DNA from: an uncultured Lachnospiraceae bacterium
Lineage (GTDB): Bacteria; Bacillota; Clostridia; Lachnospirales; Lachnospiraceae
NCBI GenBank assembly: GCA_910583895.1
Contig: CAJTYJ010000015.1
Location: forward strand, 1 to 41,943
Direction: 5' to 3'
DNA length: 41,943 nt
Part shown: piece after piece, positions 32,774 to 40,442 of the stretch
How positions within the stretch are numbered: position 1 is the stretch's first letter
How the letters are laid out: each line of letters starts with the position of its first letter
Position numbers and translations under genes: made by a program
The notes under the pieces: generated by a model
Told to the model about the DNA's origin: nothing
Database searches by the model: none
The model's input: only the letters and a program-made list of their open reading frames with translations

Positions 32774-32802
32774 TATATATCATGACAGGGCGTATTGTTC
32801 AA
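32774..32802 (-). promoter_or_regulatory. Promoter and likely operator of the ROK repressor gene
   Basis: Leftward -35 TTGAAC (32797-32802), 17-base spacer, -10 TATATA (32774-32779). The -35 is embedded in a TATTG..CAATA dyad and a TTTATTGAA word (minus strand, 32798-32806), a placement suited to a repressor site. Confidence 0.6.
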
Positions 32803-32835
32803 TAAAAAGGAATCTATGAGACAGCTTCCCCCTGA

Positions 32836-33690
32836 TCAGGCCATATTTTCGCTGCCAAATACATCGATCCTTCTCATAATCTCCTGTGCGCAGGCCTCTT
32901 TTACCGGTCTCATAAAAGTACGCGGATCAATGTCGTCCGGATTCTCTTTCAGCGCCTCTTTCAGTGCGTCGGTATAGGTTTTCTTCAGCTGCGTTCCCAC
33001 GTTGATCTTGCTCATGCCCATCTGAATACATTTTTTGAAATCTTCCGCTGGAACTCCGGTCCCCCCGTGGAGCACCAGCGGGCACTCGGTCAGTTCCAGA
33101 ATCTTCTCAAGTCTTTCAAAGTCCAGTTTGGGCTCTGCCTTGTAAAAACCATGGGCCGTTCCGATCGACACTGCCAGAGCATCAATCCCGGTCTCTTCCA
33201 CAAAGCGCGGTACATCTTCCGGATTTGTGTAAGCTTTCTCTTTATCAGATACGACTACGTTCTCTTCTCTTCCCCCGAGTTTTCCAAGTTCCGCCTCGAC
33301 CGAGCAGCCATACTGTTTTGCATAATCCACGATCATCCTGGTATCTGCGATATTTTCTTCATATTTTTTCTTGGATGCATCCACCATAACCGAACTGAAA
33401 CCGGCCCGGATGCACTCCTTGATCAGATCGTAGTCCGTAGCGTGGTCCAGATGCAGGCAGACCGGGATCTGATAGCTGTCGCTCATCCCTTTCACCATGC
33501 CCACCAGCTGATGGAGTCCCACATATTTCACACAGGCCATCGAAGTCATGAGAATAATCGGTGAGTGCTTTCTGGCCGCACCCATGACCATGCCCTCTGA
33601 ATCCTCATAGCTGTTCATGTTGAACCCGCCCACCGCATACTTTTTCTTTCTTGTATCCGCCAGAATCTCTTTTAATGTTGTAAGTGCCAT
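32836..33690 (-). CDS. Class II ketose-bisphosphate aldolase
   Basis: This zinc-dependent aldolase belongs to the fructose/tagatose-bisphosphate group (GatY/KbaY/FbaA), cleaving a ketose (bis)phosphate to DHAP and an aldehyde. Its 284 residues carry Asp82-His83 (LHLDHATD), Glu134 (VEAELGKLGG), His180 (GTAHGFYK) and His208 (LHGGTG). A phosphate-binding KINVGTQLKK follows. All catalytic and zinc residues are present. It lies between the ROK kinase and the ROK repressor. The exact sugar phosphate is unknown. Confidence 0.92.
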   Translation of the reverse strand: MALTTLKEILADTRKKKYAVGGFNMNSYEDSEGMVMGAARKHSPIILMTSMACVKYVGLHQLVGMVKGMSDSYQIPVCLHLDHATDYDLIKECIRAGFSSVMVDASKKKYEENIADTRMIVDYAKQYGCSVEAELGKLGGREENVVVSDKEKAYTNPEDVPRFVEETGIDALAVSIGTAHGFYKAEPKLDFERLEKILELTECPLVLHGGTGVPAEDFKKCIQMGMSKINVGTQLKKTYTDALKEALKENPDDIDPRTFMRPVKEACAQEIMRRIDVFGSENMA

Positions 33691-33730
33691 TTTTGCTCCT
33701 CCTCTATGTAATGATTTACAGTTGACTTTT

Positions 33731-34699
33731 CTATTTTTCCAGATATTCCCGGATCAGATAGTAGGCGCCGTAGAGAACCACATGATCGTTCATCCTGGAA
33801 TACTGCACTCTCTCTTCCGGAATTTCAATATTTGTCCGCCTGCGCAGCTGCTTCATCATTTCCTCATGAAAATACTTTCTGGCTTTGACCACACCGCCGC
33901 CCAGCACAAACAGCTCCGGATCCAGCACATTGAAAAGTACGGACAGGCCGCATCCCAAGTAGTAGCCTTCCTTTCGGTAAAATTCCAGCGCATAGGGGTC
34001 GCCCTTCTCTGCCGCCTCTGTCAGGTACCTGCCTTCGATCCGGTTCGGATCGTATCCCACCGCTTCAAAGGCGGCGCTTTTTACTCCGGACTTCAGGTCC
34101 TCCATCATCTGCCGTTTCATGGCTGTACCGGACGCGTACATTTCCAGACATCCTTTTCCCCCGCAGGGGCAGGATCTTCCTTCCGGTTCAATGCAGATAT
34201 GTCCAAATTCGGCAGCTCCGTCGTTTTTTCCATGGTAAATTTCCTTGTTGATGACCGCGCCGCCGCCACAGCCGGTGCTGACTGTCATATAGAGGACATT
34301 GTTCAGGCCTTTCCCAAGTCCGCAGCGCTGTTCCGCCAGCGCCCCGAGATTGCCGTCGTTGTCCATGATCACCGGCTTTCCAAAGTCCTGCTTCAGCCGG
34401 TCCACAACAGGGAAATCATACCATCCCATCATCGGCGCATAGATGATGATCCCTTTTTCCACATTCAGCGGACCCGGGCCTCCCACACCGATTCCAAGTA
34501 CCTCGTCCATCGAAAGGCCGAAGTAGCCGATGATATGGTCCAGCACCCCTTTGCTGTTCTGATAGACCGCCTCTTCTCCCTGGTAAGTCCTTGACTTTGC
34601 CACATAAAAATAATCATCCACCGGTTTTCCGTCTTCCGAAAATAAAGCACCTGTTGTCTTTGTCCCTCCGATGTCCAGAACCAGATAATATTTTCCCAT
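33731..34699 (-). CDS. ROK-family sugar kinase
   Basis: This ATP-dependent sugar kinase has 322 residues. The nucleotide-binding start LDIGGTKTTGALF is at about 8-20. GIGVGGPGPLNVEKGII and MDNDGNLGALAEQRCG provide the catalytic Asp in the DNDGNLGALAE stretch. ROK signature features follow: TGCGGGAVINKEIYHGKND, EFGHICIEPEG and the zinc motif CPCGGKGCLE. Unlike the regulator it has no DNA-binding N-terminus. It is the first gene of the sugar cluster. Substrate (glucose, fructose, allose or other) cannot be told. Confidence 0.92.
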   Translation of the reverse strand: MGKYYLVLDIGGTKTTGALFSEDGKPVDDYFYVAKSRTYQGEEAVYQNSKGVLDHIIGYFGLSMDEVLGIGVGGPGPLNVEKGIIIYAPMMGWYDFPVVDRLKQDFGKPVIMDNDGNLGALAEQRCGLGKGLNNVLYMTVSTGCGGGAVINKEIYHGKNDGAAEFGHICIEPEGRSCPCGGKGCLEMYASGTAMKRQMMEDLKSGVKSAAFEAVGYDPNRIEGRYLTEAAEKGDPYALEFYRKEGYYLGCGLSVLFNVLDPELFVLGGGVVKARKYFHEEMMKQLRRRTNIEIPEERVQYSRMNDHVVLYGAYYLIREYLEK

Positions 34700-34728
34700 C
34701 GTTCCTTACACTCCAGCCAAATATATTC

Positions 34729-34776
34729 TTTATTGAAACTATTGATTTTTTCAAACCATTTATTTATTGAATAAAT
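34729..34776 (-). promoter_or_regulatory. Candidate ROK operator sites in the kinase leader
   Basis: The 15-base palindrome ATTTATTGAATAAAT (34762-34776) lies just downstream of the expected start of transcription. A second TTTATTGAA is at 34729-34737. The same word occurs in the repressor promoter at 32798-32806. ROK repressors of the NagC/Mlc type bind AT-rich dyads of this kind, which supports but does not prove the assignment. Confidence 0.5.
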
Positions 34777-34790
34777 TATATTGTGATTTA

Positions 34791-34819
34791 TTTTTATCAT
34801 ATTCCGTCATTCTTGTCAA
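34791..34819 (-). promoter_or_regulatory. Promoter of the sugar operon
   Basis: Leftward consensus -35 TTGACA (34814-34819), 17-base spacer ending in TGA (extended -10), -10 TAAAAA (34791-34796). It lies about 90 bases before the ROK kinase ATG. The next 30 bases hold the candidate operator. Confidence 0.65.
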
Positions 34820-35176
34820 TATTATTTCTAATCTTTTCTCTCTTTCGTGATACTGCACAATTTAGCCCCTTTATTTTCGTCTATTTTTACCTGCGTATGC
34901 GGTTCCTGTCCTCTCCTGGACCTTTCCCTTCCTTGGACAAGGGGCCGCCTTTCCCCGCCATAAACCGATGGTTTAAGTGCCTGCCAAACGCCTCCCGGCT
35001 GATTTTCGACATTGATTTTTTCAAAATGACCCCTTATACTGAGAAAACATAACACCGGTCCTTCTGCCAGGGAACTAAGATCATGATAGTTTCTGCATCT
35101 GGCACTGTTTGACCGGGTATTTCAAACCGCAGCACCAGACAAACCACAGCAAAACACAAATCAGGAGGATTTACTT
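34820..35176. other. Intergenic region before the P-loop protein
   Basis: No gene with a ribosome site is seen. The stretch contains short hairpins (CCTTG/CAAGG near 34935; AAACC/GGTTT near 34966) and, at its right side, the promoter for the next gene. A minus-strand open frame at 34828-35055 (75 codons) has no family resemblance and no ribosome site. The part from 34900 to 35010 is more GC-rich than its flanks. Confidence 0.4.
35012..35040 (+). promoter_or_regulatory. Sigma-A promoter for the P-loop protein gene
   Basis: TTGATT (35012-35017), 17-base spacer, TATACT (35035-35040) on the plus strand. The resulting leader would be about 130 bases. Confidence 0.55.
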
Positions 35177-35788
35177 ATGAAACTGAGACACAAAGACACT
35201 GTCATCATCGTCACCGGAGGCCCCGGAACCGGCAAGTCCTACGCGGCCCGCCGCATACAGGAGGCATTTCCGGAACTTACGCTTCTTTCTTATGATGTAA
35301 TCAAAGAGCAGGTATGGGATCGTTTTGGCTTTGACAATGCACAGCAAAAAGACAGGGTCAACCGTTTTTCCCTGGAAGAATTTTATCTGACATTTCAGAA
35401 AATGATGTGGCAGCAGAAAAGCATTCTGATCGAATATCCTTTCAACCAGCGGCACAAAGACCAGCTCTGCGGTCTGATCGCAGCATCCGGATATCACGCG
35501 GTCACCCTGCTGCTCTACGGCGACTGGAAGATCATCTATGAACGGGGACTGACCCGCAACCAGACCGACCAGCGCCATCCGGGACACCTGACCAACACCT
35601 ACCACAAAGAAAGCAGAATATCCGCTGAACATCTGATCCCCGATGCCGTCCCCTCCTATGAGGAATTTCGGGCAGATATTGACCGGAAAAATTATGATAT
35701 ACAGATTGGGGAAACCATCCGGGTGGATGTGACTGATTTTTCCAGAGTAGATTTTGAGAAGATAACAGGACAGATTGCAACGATATAA
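35177..35788 (+). CDS. P-loop nucleotide-binding protein, kinase-like
   Basis: This 203-residue soluble protein has a Walker A GGPGTGKS at 14-21 at the start of a small-molecule-kinase-like fold. YDVIKEQVWDRFG and a basic/polar lid region (ERGLTRNQTDQRHPGH) follow. The overall layout resembles AAA_33 / zeta-like phosphotransferases and uncharacterised kinases. AGGAGG precedes the ATG at ideal distance. It stands alone between two operons, with its own promoter. Substrate unknown; no antitoxin-like partner is next to it. Confidence 0.75.
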   Translation: MKLRHKDTVIIVTGGPGTGKSYAARRIQEAFPELTLLSYDVIKEQVWDRFGFDNAQQKDRVNRFSLEEFYLTFQKMMWQQKSILIEYPFNQRHKDQLCGLIAASGYHAVTLLLYGDWKIIYERGLTRNQTDQRHPGHLTNTYHKESRISAEHLIPDAVPSYEEFRADIDRKNYDIQIGETIRVDVTDFSRVDFEKITGQIATI

Positions 35789-35819
35789 TTTTTTATCTCG
35801 ATGGCCTTTTGAAAGCGGA

Positions 35820-35845
35820 AAAAAAGAGCTGCCCATGAACAGCCC
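35820..35845 (-). terminator. Possible terminator of the thiamine operon
   Basis: Leftward, GCTG/CAGC (35828-35831 with 35840-35843) is followed by a T-run (35819-35825 on the minus strand). The stem is short, so the call is weak, but the position after thiC fits. Confidence 0.4.
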
Positions 35846-35862
35846 TTTCTTCCCCTGTATCC

Positions 35863-37203
35863 TTACAGGATATCAATATATTCACCCGCCAGCGCCTTGT
35901 TCATGCTCCGCACGGCGCAGAATTTTCCGCACATGCTGCAGGTGTCGCTGTGGTCGTCCTCCGGCTTGCGGCCGTCCCGGATGGCTTTTGCTGTCTCCGG
36001 ATCCAGGGCACAGGCAAACTGGGCGTCCCAGTCCAGGTTCCTTCGTGCCTCTGCCATCCGGTCATCCACTTCTCTGGCACCTGGAATCCCCTTTGCGATG
36101 TCCGCCGCGTGGGCCGCGATCTTCGATGCGATGATGCCCTGCCGTACATCCTCCACGTCAGGCAAAGCCAGATGCTCCGCCGGCGTCACATAGCAGAGAA
36201 AAGCCGCTCCGCTCATGGCGGCCACCGCACCTCCGATGGCTCCGGTAATGTGGTCATACCCCGGCGCGATATCGGTCACAAGAGGACCCAGCACATAGAA
36301 GGGTGCTCCCATGCAGATGCTTTTTTGAATCTCCATGTTGGCCGCCACCTGATGCAAAGGCACATGACCCGGACCTTCCACCATAACCTGCACGTTGTGG
36401 TCCCAGGCCCGTCTGGTCAGTTCTCCCAGACGCACCAGCTCTTCGATCTGACATACATCTGCAGCGTCTGCAAGACACCCCGGACGGCAGGCGTCCCCAA
36501 GCGAAATGGTCACATCATACTTCTCACAGATATCCAGAATCTCATCAAAATATTCATAAAACGGATTTTCCTCCCCGGTCATGCTCATCCAGGCGAAGAC
36601 CAGACTTCCGCCCCGGCTGACGATATTCATCTTTCTCTTATGTTTTCGGATCTGTTCGATGGTCTTCCTGGTGATCCCGCAGTGCAGCGTCACAAAGTCT
36701 ACCCCGTCCTCTGCGTGAAGCCGGACCACATCCACAAAATCTTTTGCCGTCAGAGTGGACAGGTCCCGCTGATAATGAATGACGCTGTCATAGACCGGAA
36801 CCGTACCGATCATGACGGGACACTCCCTGGTCAGCTTCTGCCGGAAGGGCTGCGTATCACCGTGGCTGGACAGATCCATGATCGCCTCCGCTCCCAGCTT
36901 CACAGCACTTGTCACCTTTTCCATCTCAATCTCATAATCTTTACAGTCCCTGGATACCCCCAGGTTCACATTCACCTTCGTGCGCAGCATGCTGCCCACG
37001 CCCTCCGGATCGAGACAGGTATGACGTCTGTTGGCGCAGATCGCCACCTTTCCCTCTGCCAAAAGCTCTCTGATCCGTTCGACTGGCATGCTCTCCTTTT
37101 GTGCAACCACCTTCATCTGCGGCGTCACGATTCCTTTTCTGGCCGCGTCCATCTGCGTCGTATACTGTCCCTTATGACCTTTTTGTCCTCTTTTCGTTTC
37201 CAT
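35863..37203 (-). CDS. thiC: Phosphomethylpyrimidine synthase ThiC
   Basis: This radical-SAM enzyme converts aminoimidazole ribotide to the HMP-phosphate pyrimidine of thiamine. The start at ATG 37203 (METKRGQKGHKGQYTTQMDA) has AGGAG upstream; the frame is open to 37275. The 446-residue product shows MDLSSHGDTQPFRQKL, GDACRPGCLADA, VMVEGPGHVPLHQV, LGPLVTDIAPGYDHITGAIG and the C-terminal cluster motif CSMCGKFCAV (CX2CX4C). The N-terminal extension of plant and enteric ThiC is absent, as is usual in Clostridia. It is the last gene of the thiamine operon. Confidence 0.97.
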   Translation of the reverse strand: METKRGQKGHKGQYTTQMDAARKGIVTPQMKVVAQKESMPVERIRELLAEGKVAICANRRHTCLDPEGVGSMLRTKVNVNLGVSRDCKDYEIEMEKVTSAVKLGAEAIMDLSSHGDTQPFRQKLTRECPVMIGTVPVYDSVIHYQRDLSTLTAKDFVDVVRLHAEDGVDFVTLHCGITRKTIEQIRKHKRKMNIVSRGGSLVFAWMSMTGEENPFYEYFDEILDICEKYDVTISLGDACRPGCLADAADVCQIEELVRLGELTRRAWDHNVQVMVEGPGHVPLHQVAANMEIQKSICMGAPFYVLGPLVTDIAPGYDHITGAIGGAVAAMSGAAFLCYVTPAEHLALPDVEDVRQGIIASKIAAHAADIAKGIPGAREVDDRMAEARRNLDWDAQFACALDPETAKAIRDGRKPEDDHSDTCSMCGKFCAVRSMNKALAGEYIDIL

Positions 37204-37281
37204 CAAATTTTTACTCCTGATCCTTCCAGGCAAATCTGCCCGTTCTTCTGTCAGCGGCAGGGGCAAATCCCCCATGTTATT

Positions 37282-38073
37282 TCAGATTTTTTCTTCGAAT
37301 ATCCAGGCGTGATTCATAGGCCCTGCGCCTTTTCCCAGGTCAAGCTGTGCCTCCAGCGCCCCGGACAAATATTCTTTGGCCTTTTTGACTGCCTGGCAAA
37401 GCGCATATCCTTTCGCCAGATTGCAGGCGATGGCGCTGGACAGGGTACACCCGGTCCCGTGGGTATTGGGATTGTCAATCCGTCCGCCCCGGATCCAGAT
37501 TCCTCCCTGTTCCTGATACAGAAAATCATCGGCATCGCCGATCCGGTGTCCGCCCTTTAGCAATACCCCGCAGCGCCAGCGCTCCTGAAGCATCATCGCC
37601 GCCTGTTCCATCTCCTTTCTTCCACCTATGGAACGTCCTGTCAGCACTTCTGCTTCCGGAATATTCGGCGTGATCACCTCCGCTAACGGAAACAGTTTCT
37701 GCTGCAGCACTGCCTCCGCTTCCTGACGCATCAGCCTAGACCCGCTGGTGGATACCATCACCGGATCCAGCACTACATGCCTGGCTTTGTACTCCTTGAG
37801 CTTGGCGGCCACGGTCTCCATCATTTCCGCGGAAAAAAGCATTCCGATCTTGACTGCATCCGGAACAATGTCTGTGAAAATACAGTCCAGCTGCTGTTCC
37901 AGAAATTCTGTTGGCACCTCCAGTATCCCATAGACCCCGGTCGTATTCTGAGCCGTCAGAGCCGCCACCGCGCTCATGGCATACACGCCGTTGGCCGTCA
38001 TGGTTTTGATATCTGCCTGGATCCCGGCGCCTCCTCCGGAATCGCTTCCGGCAATGGTCAGTACTGTTTTCAT
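37282..38073 (-). CDS. thiD: Hydroxymethylpyrimidine/phosphomethylpyrimidine kinase ThiD
   Basis: ThiD phosphorylates HMP and HMP-P to HMP-PP for joining to thiazole. The 263-residue product has TIAGSDSGGGAGIQADIKTM at the N-terminus, QLDCIFTDIVPDAVKIGMLF, LDPVMVSTSGSRLM and the C-terminal NPNTHGTGCTLSSAIACNLA. The thiE stop overlaps its ATG (ATGA). Normal length, all motifs intact. Confidence 0.97.
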   Translation of the reverse strand: MKTVLTIAGSDSGGGAGIQADIKTMTANGVYAMSAVAALTAQNTTGVYGILEVPTEFLEQQLDCIFTDIVPDAVKIGMLFSAEMMETVAAKLKEYKARHVVLDPVMVSTSGSRLMRQEAEAVLQQKLFPLAEVITPNIPEAEVLTGRSIGGRKEMEQAAMMLQERWRCGVLLKGGHRIGDADDFLYQEQGGIWIRGGRIDNPNTHGTGCTLSSAIACNLAKGYALCQAVKKAKEYLSGALEAQLDLGKGAGPMNHAWIFEEKI

Positions 38074-38723
38074 GAATACTTCTCCTTTTGTAAATCCCGA
38101 ATCAGCAAAAGCAGTTTCCTGGCGGCCGCTTTTTTGTCATCTGCTGAGAAAAGCGCGCTGATCACTGCCACGCCGTCAATGCCGGACCCCCGAAGCTTTT
38201 CCAAATTTCCCTCATGGATTCCGCCGATGGCCACTGCCGGAATGTCTACCGCCTGGCAGATCGCTTTCAGCTCTTCAAAGGGAAGCACCGCTGCATCTTT
38301 CTTGGTACTGCTCCCAAAGACCGCCCCGCAGCCGATATAATCCGCTCCGGCCTTCCAGGCCGCCAGTGCCTCCGGTACATGATGAGCGCTGCCGCCGATG
38401 ATAAAGTCTCCGCCTAAAAATGCTCTGGCCTTCTCAATCCCCATATCGGACAATCCCACATGCACCCCGTCGGCCCCGGCCTTTTTGGCGATATCCGGAC
38501 GGTCGTTGATGATCAGAGGGACCTGATACCGGCTGCACAGTTCTTTAAGGATCAGCGCTTCTTCCAGAAAAACTGCATCCTCTGCCTCTTTTTCCCGAAG
38601 CTGCAGGCAGGTAACACCGGCTTCCAGAAGTGCTTCCACCGGTTCGCTAAGAGCTTCTCCCGGCCTAAGCCAGGTCCGGTCTGTCACCGCATACAGAGTC
38701 AGTACTTTTCCATCGATTTTCAT
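38070..38723 (-). CDS. thiE: Thiamine phosphate synthase ThiE
   Basis: ThiE joins HMP-PP and thiazole phosphate to thiamine phosphate. The 217-residue TIM barrel has VTCLQLREKEAEDAVFL, PLIINDRPDIAKKAGADGVHVG, IIGGSAHHVPEALAAWKAGA, DYIGCGAVFGSSTKKDA and IPAVAIGGI. It overlaps the neighbours on both sides by four bases (ATGA at 38720-38723 and 38070-38073), showing tight coupling. Confidence 0.97.
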   Translation of the reverse strand: MKIDGKVLTLYAVTDRTWLRPGEALSEPVEALLEAGVTCLQLREKEAEDAVFLEEALILKELCSRYQVPLIINDRPDIAKKAGADGVHVGLSDMGIEKARAFLGGDFIIGGSAHHVPEALAAWKAGADYIGCGAVFGSSTKKDAAVLPFEELKAICQAVDIPAVAIGGIHEGNLEKLRGSGIDGVAVISALFSADDKKAAARKLLLLIRDLQKEKYS

Positions 38724-39535
38724 CTATGATCTCCTTTCGCAGGCTTCGCCTCTGACTTTCCCTGGCAGAGACCGTCCAGGGCATCAAAAAGATGAACATG
38801 AAAGCTGCCGATTCCTCCACAGACCTGATCCGTTCTTTTTCCGGCAATTTTGGCACTTTCTTTCCAGATGCTGCCCGCCGCACAGGCCGCCTCATAGGGA
38901 GCCAGACCTGCACCGCAAAAAAGTGCACACAGCGCTGACAGCATACAGCCGCTTCCCGTGATCCTTCTGATCCTTTTATCGCCTCCTGCCAGCAGTGTGC
39001 ACCGCTCGCCGTCTGACACCGCATCCGTTTCACCACTCACCAAAACGGTACAGTCATAAATGCGGGCCAGCGTCACTGCCAGACTCATCTGCTCCTTCGT
39101 TGTCAGTACAACGCTGCTCTCCACACTGCCGGAAGGTCTTCTCTCAAGATCCAAAAGCGCGCAGGCCTCCTCCTGATTGCACCGAATCAGAGAGGGCTTT
39201 ACTCTTTTCAGCACAAGTTCCAAGGCTTTTTTCCGAAAAAGGCTTGCACCGGCTCCCACCGGATCTAAAATCACCGGATGCTCCAGTTCATTGGCCTTCA
39301 TCCCTGCAAGCATGCAGACGCACAGTTTGTGTTCATCCGGAACTCCGGTGTTCAAAAGCGTGGCCTGGCAGCAGGCCGTAAGTTCCTGCACCTCTGACTC
39401 CTCCAGCCCCATGATCGCTCTCCCTCCCGCTGCCAGAAGCACATTGGCCACATCCTGCACGGAGACCGGATTGGTCAGACAGTGAACCGTCACAGAGGTC
39501 TTCCGAAGTTTCTGAAGCCACATCTTTTCAATCAT
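38720..39535 (-). CDS. thiM: Hydroxyethylthiazole kinase ThiM
   Basis: ThiM phosphorylates salvaged hydroxyethylthiazole. The 271-residue product begins MIEKMWLQKLRKTSVTVHCL then TNPVSVQDVANVLLAAGGRA, and has HPVILDPVGAGASLFR and ITGSGCMLSALCALFCG. I start at ATG 39535 (AGGAGG upstream, and TGATG overlap with the thiW stop). The same frame stays open through thiW up to 40042, but that upstream part is a shadow. Position beside thiW fits joint thiazole uptake and salvage. Confidence 0.96.
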   Translation of the reverse strand: MIEKMWLQKLRKTSVTVHCLTNPVSVQDVANVLLAAGGRAIMGLEESEVQELTACCQATLLNTGVPDEHKLCVCMLAGMKANELEHPVILDPVGAGASLFRKKALELVLKRVKPSLIRCNQEEACALLDLERRPSGSVESSVVLTTKEQMSLAVTLARIYDCTVLVSGETDAVSDGERCTLLAGGDKRIRRITGSGCMLSALCALFCGAGLAPYEAACAAGSIWKESAKIAGKRTDQVCGGIGSFHVHLFDALDGLCQGKSEAKPAKGDHR

Positions 39536-40032
39536 CACCGGGACACCTCCTGAAATTCTTTTAAAATCCCGCCCCTTTCCAGGACGGTCAAAAGGGCAAA
39601 GGCAAGGATGCTTCCCGCCGCGGTGGAAATGAAAAAGGGAACCATATATAGAAAGACTCCCGCCGGTTCTGTCCCCATCAGAAACTTCGCCACCGGATAG
39701 GCCAAGAGGCCGCCCAGGACACTGGTTCCCGCCGTCTCTGCCAGACAGGTTCCAAACAGTTTCCTGGTCCACCCGTAAATCATCCCGCAGCAAAGTGCAC
39801 CGGCCATGCTGCCCGGAAAGGCCATCATGCTTCCGATCCCCAGCAGATTCCGCAGCAGACTGGCGCAAAAAGCAATCCCCACTCCCCACCATGGTCCCAG
39901 CAGTACAGCTGCTAACACATTTACCATATGCTGCACCGGTGCACACTTGCTGCCCGCTACCGGTATGCTGAAGAAGCTGCCTGTTACCGCCACCGCCGCC
40001 AAAAGTCCCGCTAATGCCAGTTTTTTTGTCAT
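39535..40032 (-). CDS. thiW: Thiazole/thiamine-precursor ECF transporter S component ThiW
   Basis: This 165-residue membrane protein has about five hydrophobic helices (LALAGLLAAVAVTGSFFS, VQHMVNVLAAVLLGPWWGVG, FPGSMAGALCCGMIYG, SVLGGLLAYPVAKFLMG, FISTAAGSILAFALLTVLE). It is the substrate-specific subunit that works with the shared ECF energizing module, whose genes are not in the window. It is the first gene behind the TPP riboswitch. Confidence 0.92.
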   Translation of the reverse strand: MTKKLALAGLLAAVAVTGSFFSIPVAGSKCAPVQHMVNVLAAVLLGPWWGVGIAFCASLLRNLLGIGSMMAFPGSMAGALCCGMIYGWTRKLFGTCLAETAGTSVLGGLLAYPVAKFLMGTEPAGVFLYMVPFFISTAAGSILAFALLTVLERGGILKEFQEVSR

Positions 40033-40201
40033 GTCGTTTCATCTCCTAACTTAAAGTACTGTTTCGCCCCTGCCACCTGCACCTGGACGCATGCGCGGCC
40101 GGCTTCCCGTTCACGCTTCCATCTTGCGGCTGGCCGGGCTTCGCTGTTTCATCGTTTTGTTTCGCCCCTGCCTACCCCCAGTGCGATCCTGCCCGGAGGG
40201 C

Positions 40202-40248
40202 TTTTTATATCACAGGGAAGTTCGGAGGATTTTCCTATGATATAAAAA
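40202..40248 (-). promoter_or_regulatory. Second hairpin downstream of the riboswitch terminator
   Basis: An 18-base arm (40202-40219, TTTTTATATCA...) pairs with 40231-40248 (...TGATATAAAAA) with one mismatch and one G-U. It overlaps the T-run of the riboswitch terminator, so on the RNA it could compete with, or follow, termination. A GC-rich palindrome GCCC/GGGC lies just below it. The rest of 40033-40200 shows two GTTTCGCCCCTGCC words (about 40053 and 40159) but no gene. Confidence 0.55.
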
Positions 40249-40270
40249 AAGGATGCACGCAGGCATCCTT
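40244..40270 (-). terminator. Riboswitch-controlled terminator
   Basis: Leftward GGATGC/GCATCC (40263-40268 with 40251-40256) followed by a run of seven T. It sits directly downstream of the TPP riboswitch and upstream of thiW, the normal place for an attenuator. Confidence 0.85.
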
Positions 40271-40283
40271 TTACAGTCAGATC

Positions 40284-40379
40284 ACATCCCTACGTTGGCA
40301 TTATCCAAATCAGGTTATGGGTCGAAACGAATCAGTTTCCTCTCAGCCGGCTTTCTGCCAGCTCCCCTGTTTTTATTTA
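40284..40379 (-). ncRNA. TPP riboswitch (THI element)
   Basis: On the minus strand the conserved TPP-sensing elements appear in order: CAGGGGAGC at the 5' end, GGCTGAGAGG, the ACCC stretch, ACCTGATTTGGATAATGCC and CGTAGGGA at the 3' end. It binds thiamine pyrophosphate and would favour the adjacent terminator, shutting off thiWMEDC. Length about 96 bases is normal. Confidence 0.95.
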
Positions 40380-40390
40380 GTTATACAATG

Positions 40391-40419
40391 ATTATACGTT
40401 GCCTTTTCCTTTTTTGCAA
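40391..40419 (-). promoter_or_regulatory. Promoter of the thiamine operon
   Basis: Leftward TTGCAA (40414-40419), 17-base spacer, perfect TATAAT (40391-40396). The start of transcription would fall about five bases before the riboswitch. Confidence 0.75.
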
Positions 40420-40442
40420 CCAAAATTTTCAGAAATATCCGG

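Noticed and set aside
34828..35055. 75-codon minus-strand open frame
   Set aside because: No ribosome site, no recognisable domain, odd basic composition, and it crosses the promoter of the P-loop gene. It may be a remnant or repeat, but I cannot support a gene.
39536..40042. 168-codon extension of ThiM in frame
   Set aside because: It is the shadow frame of thiW. ThiM homology and AGGAGG point to the ATG at 39535.
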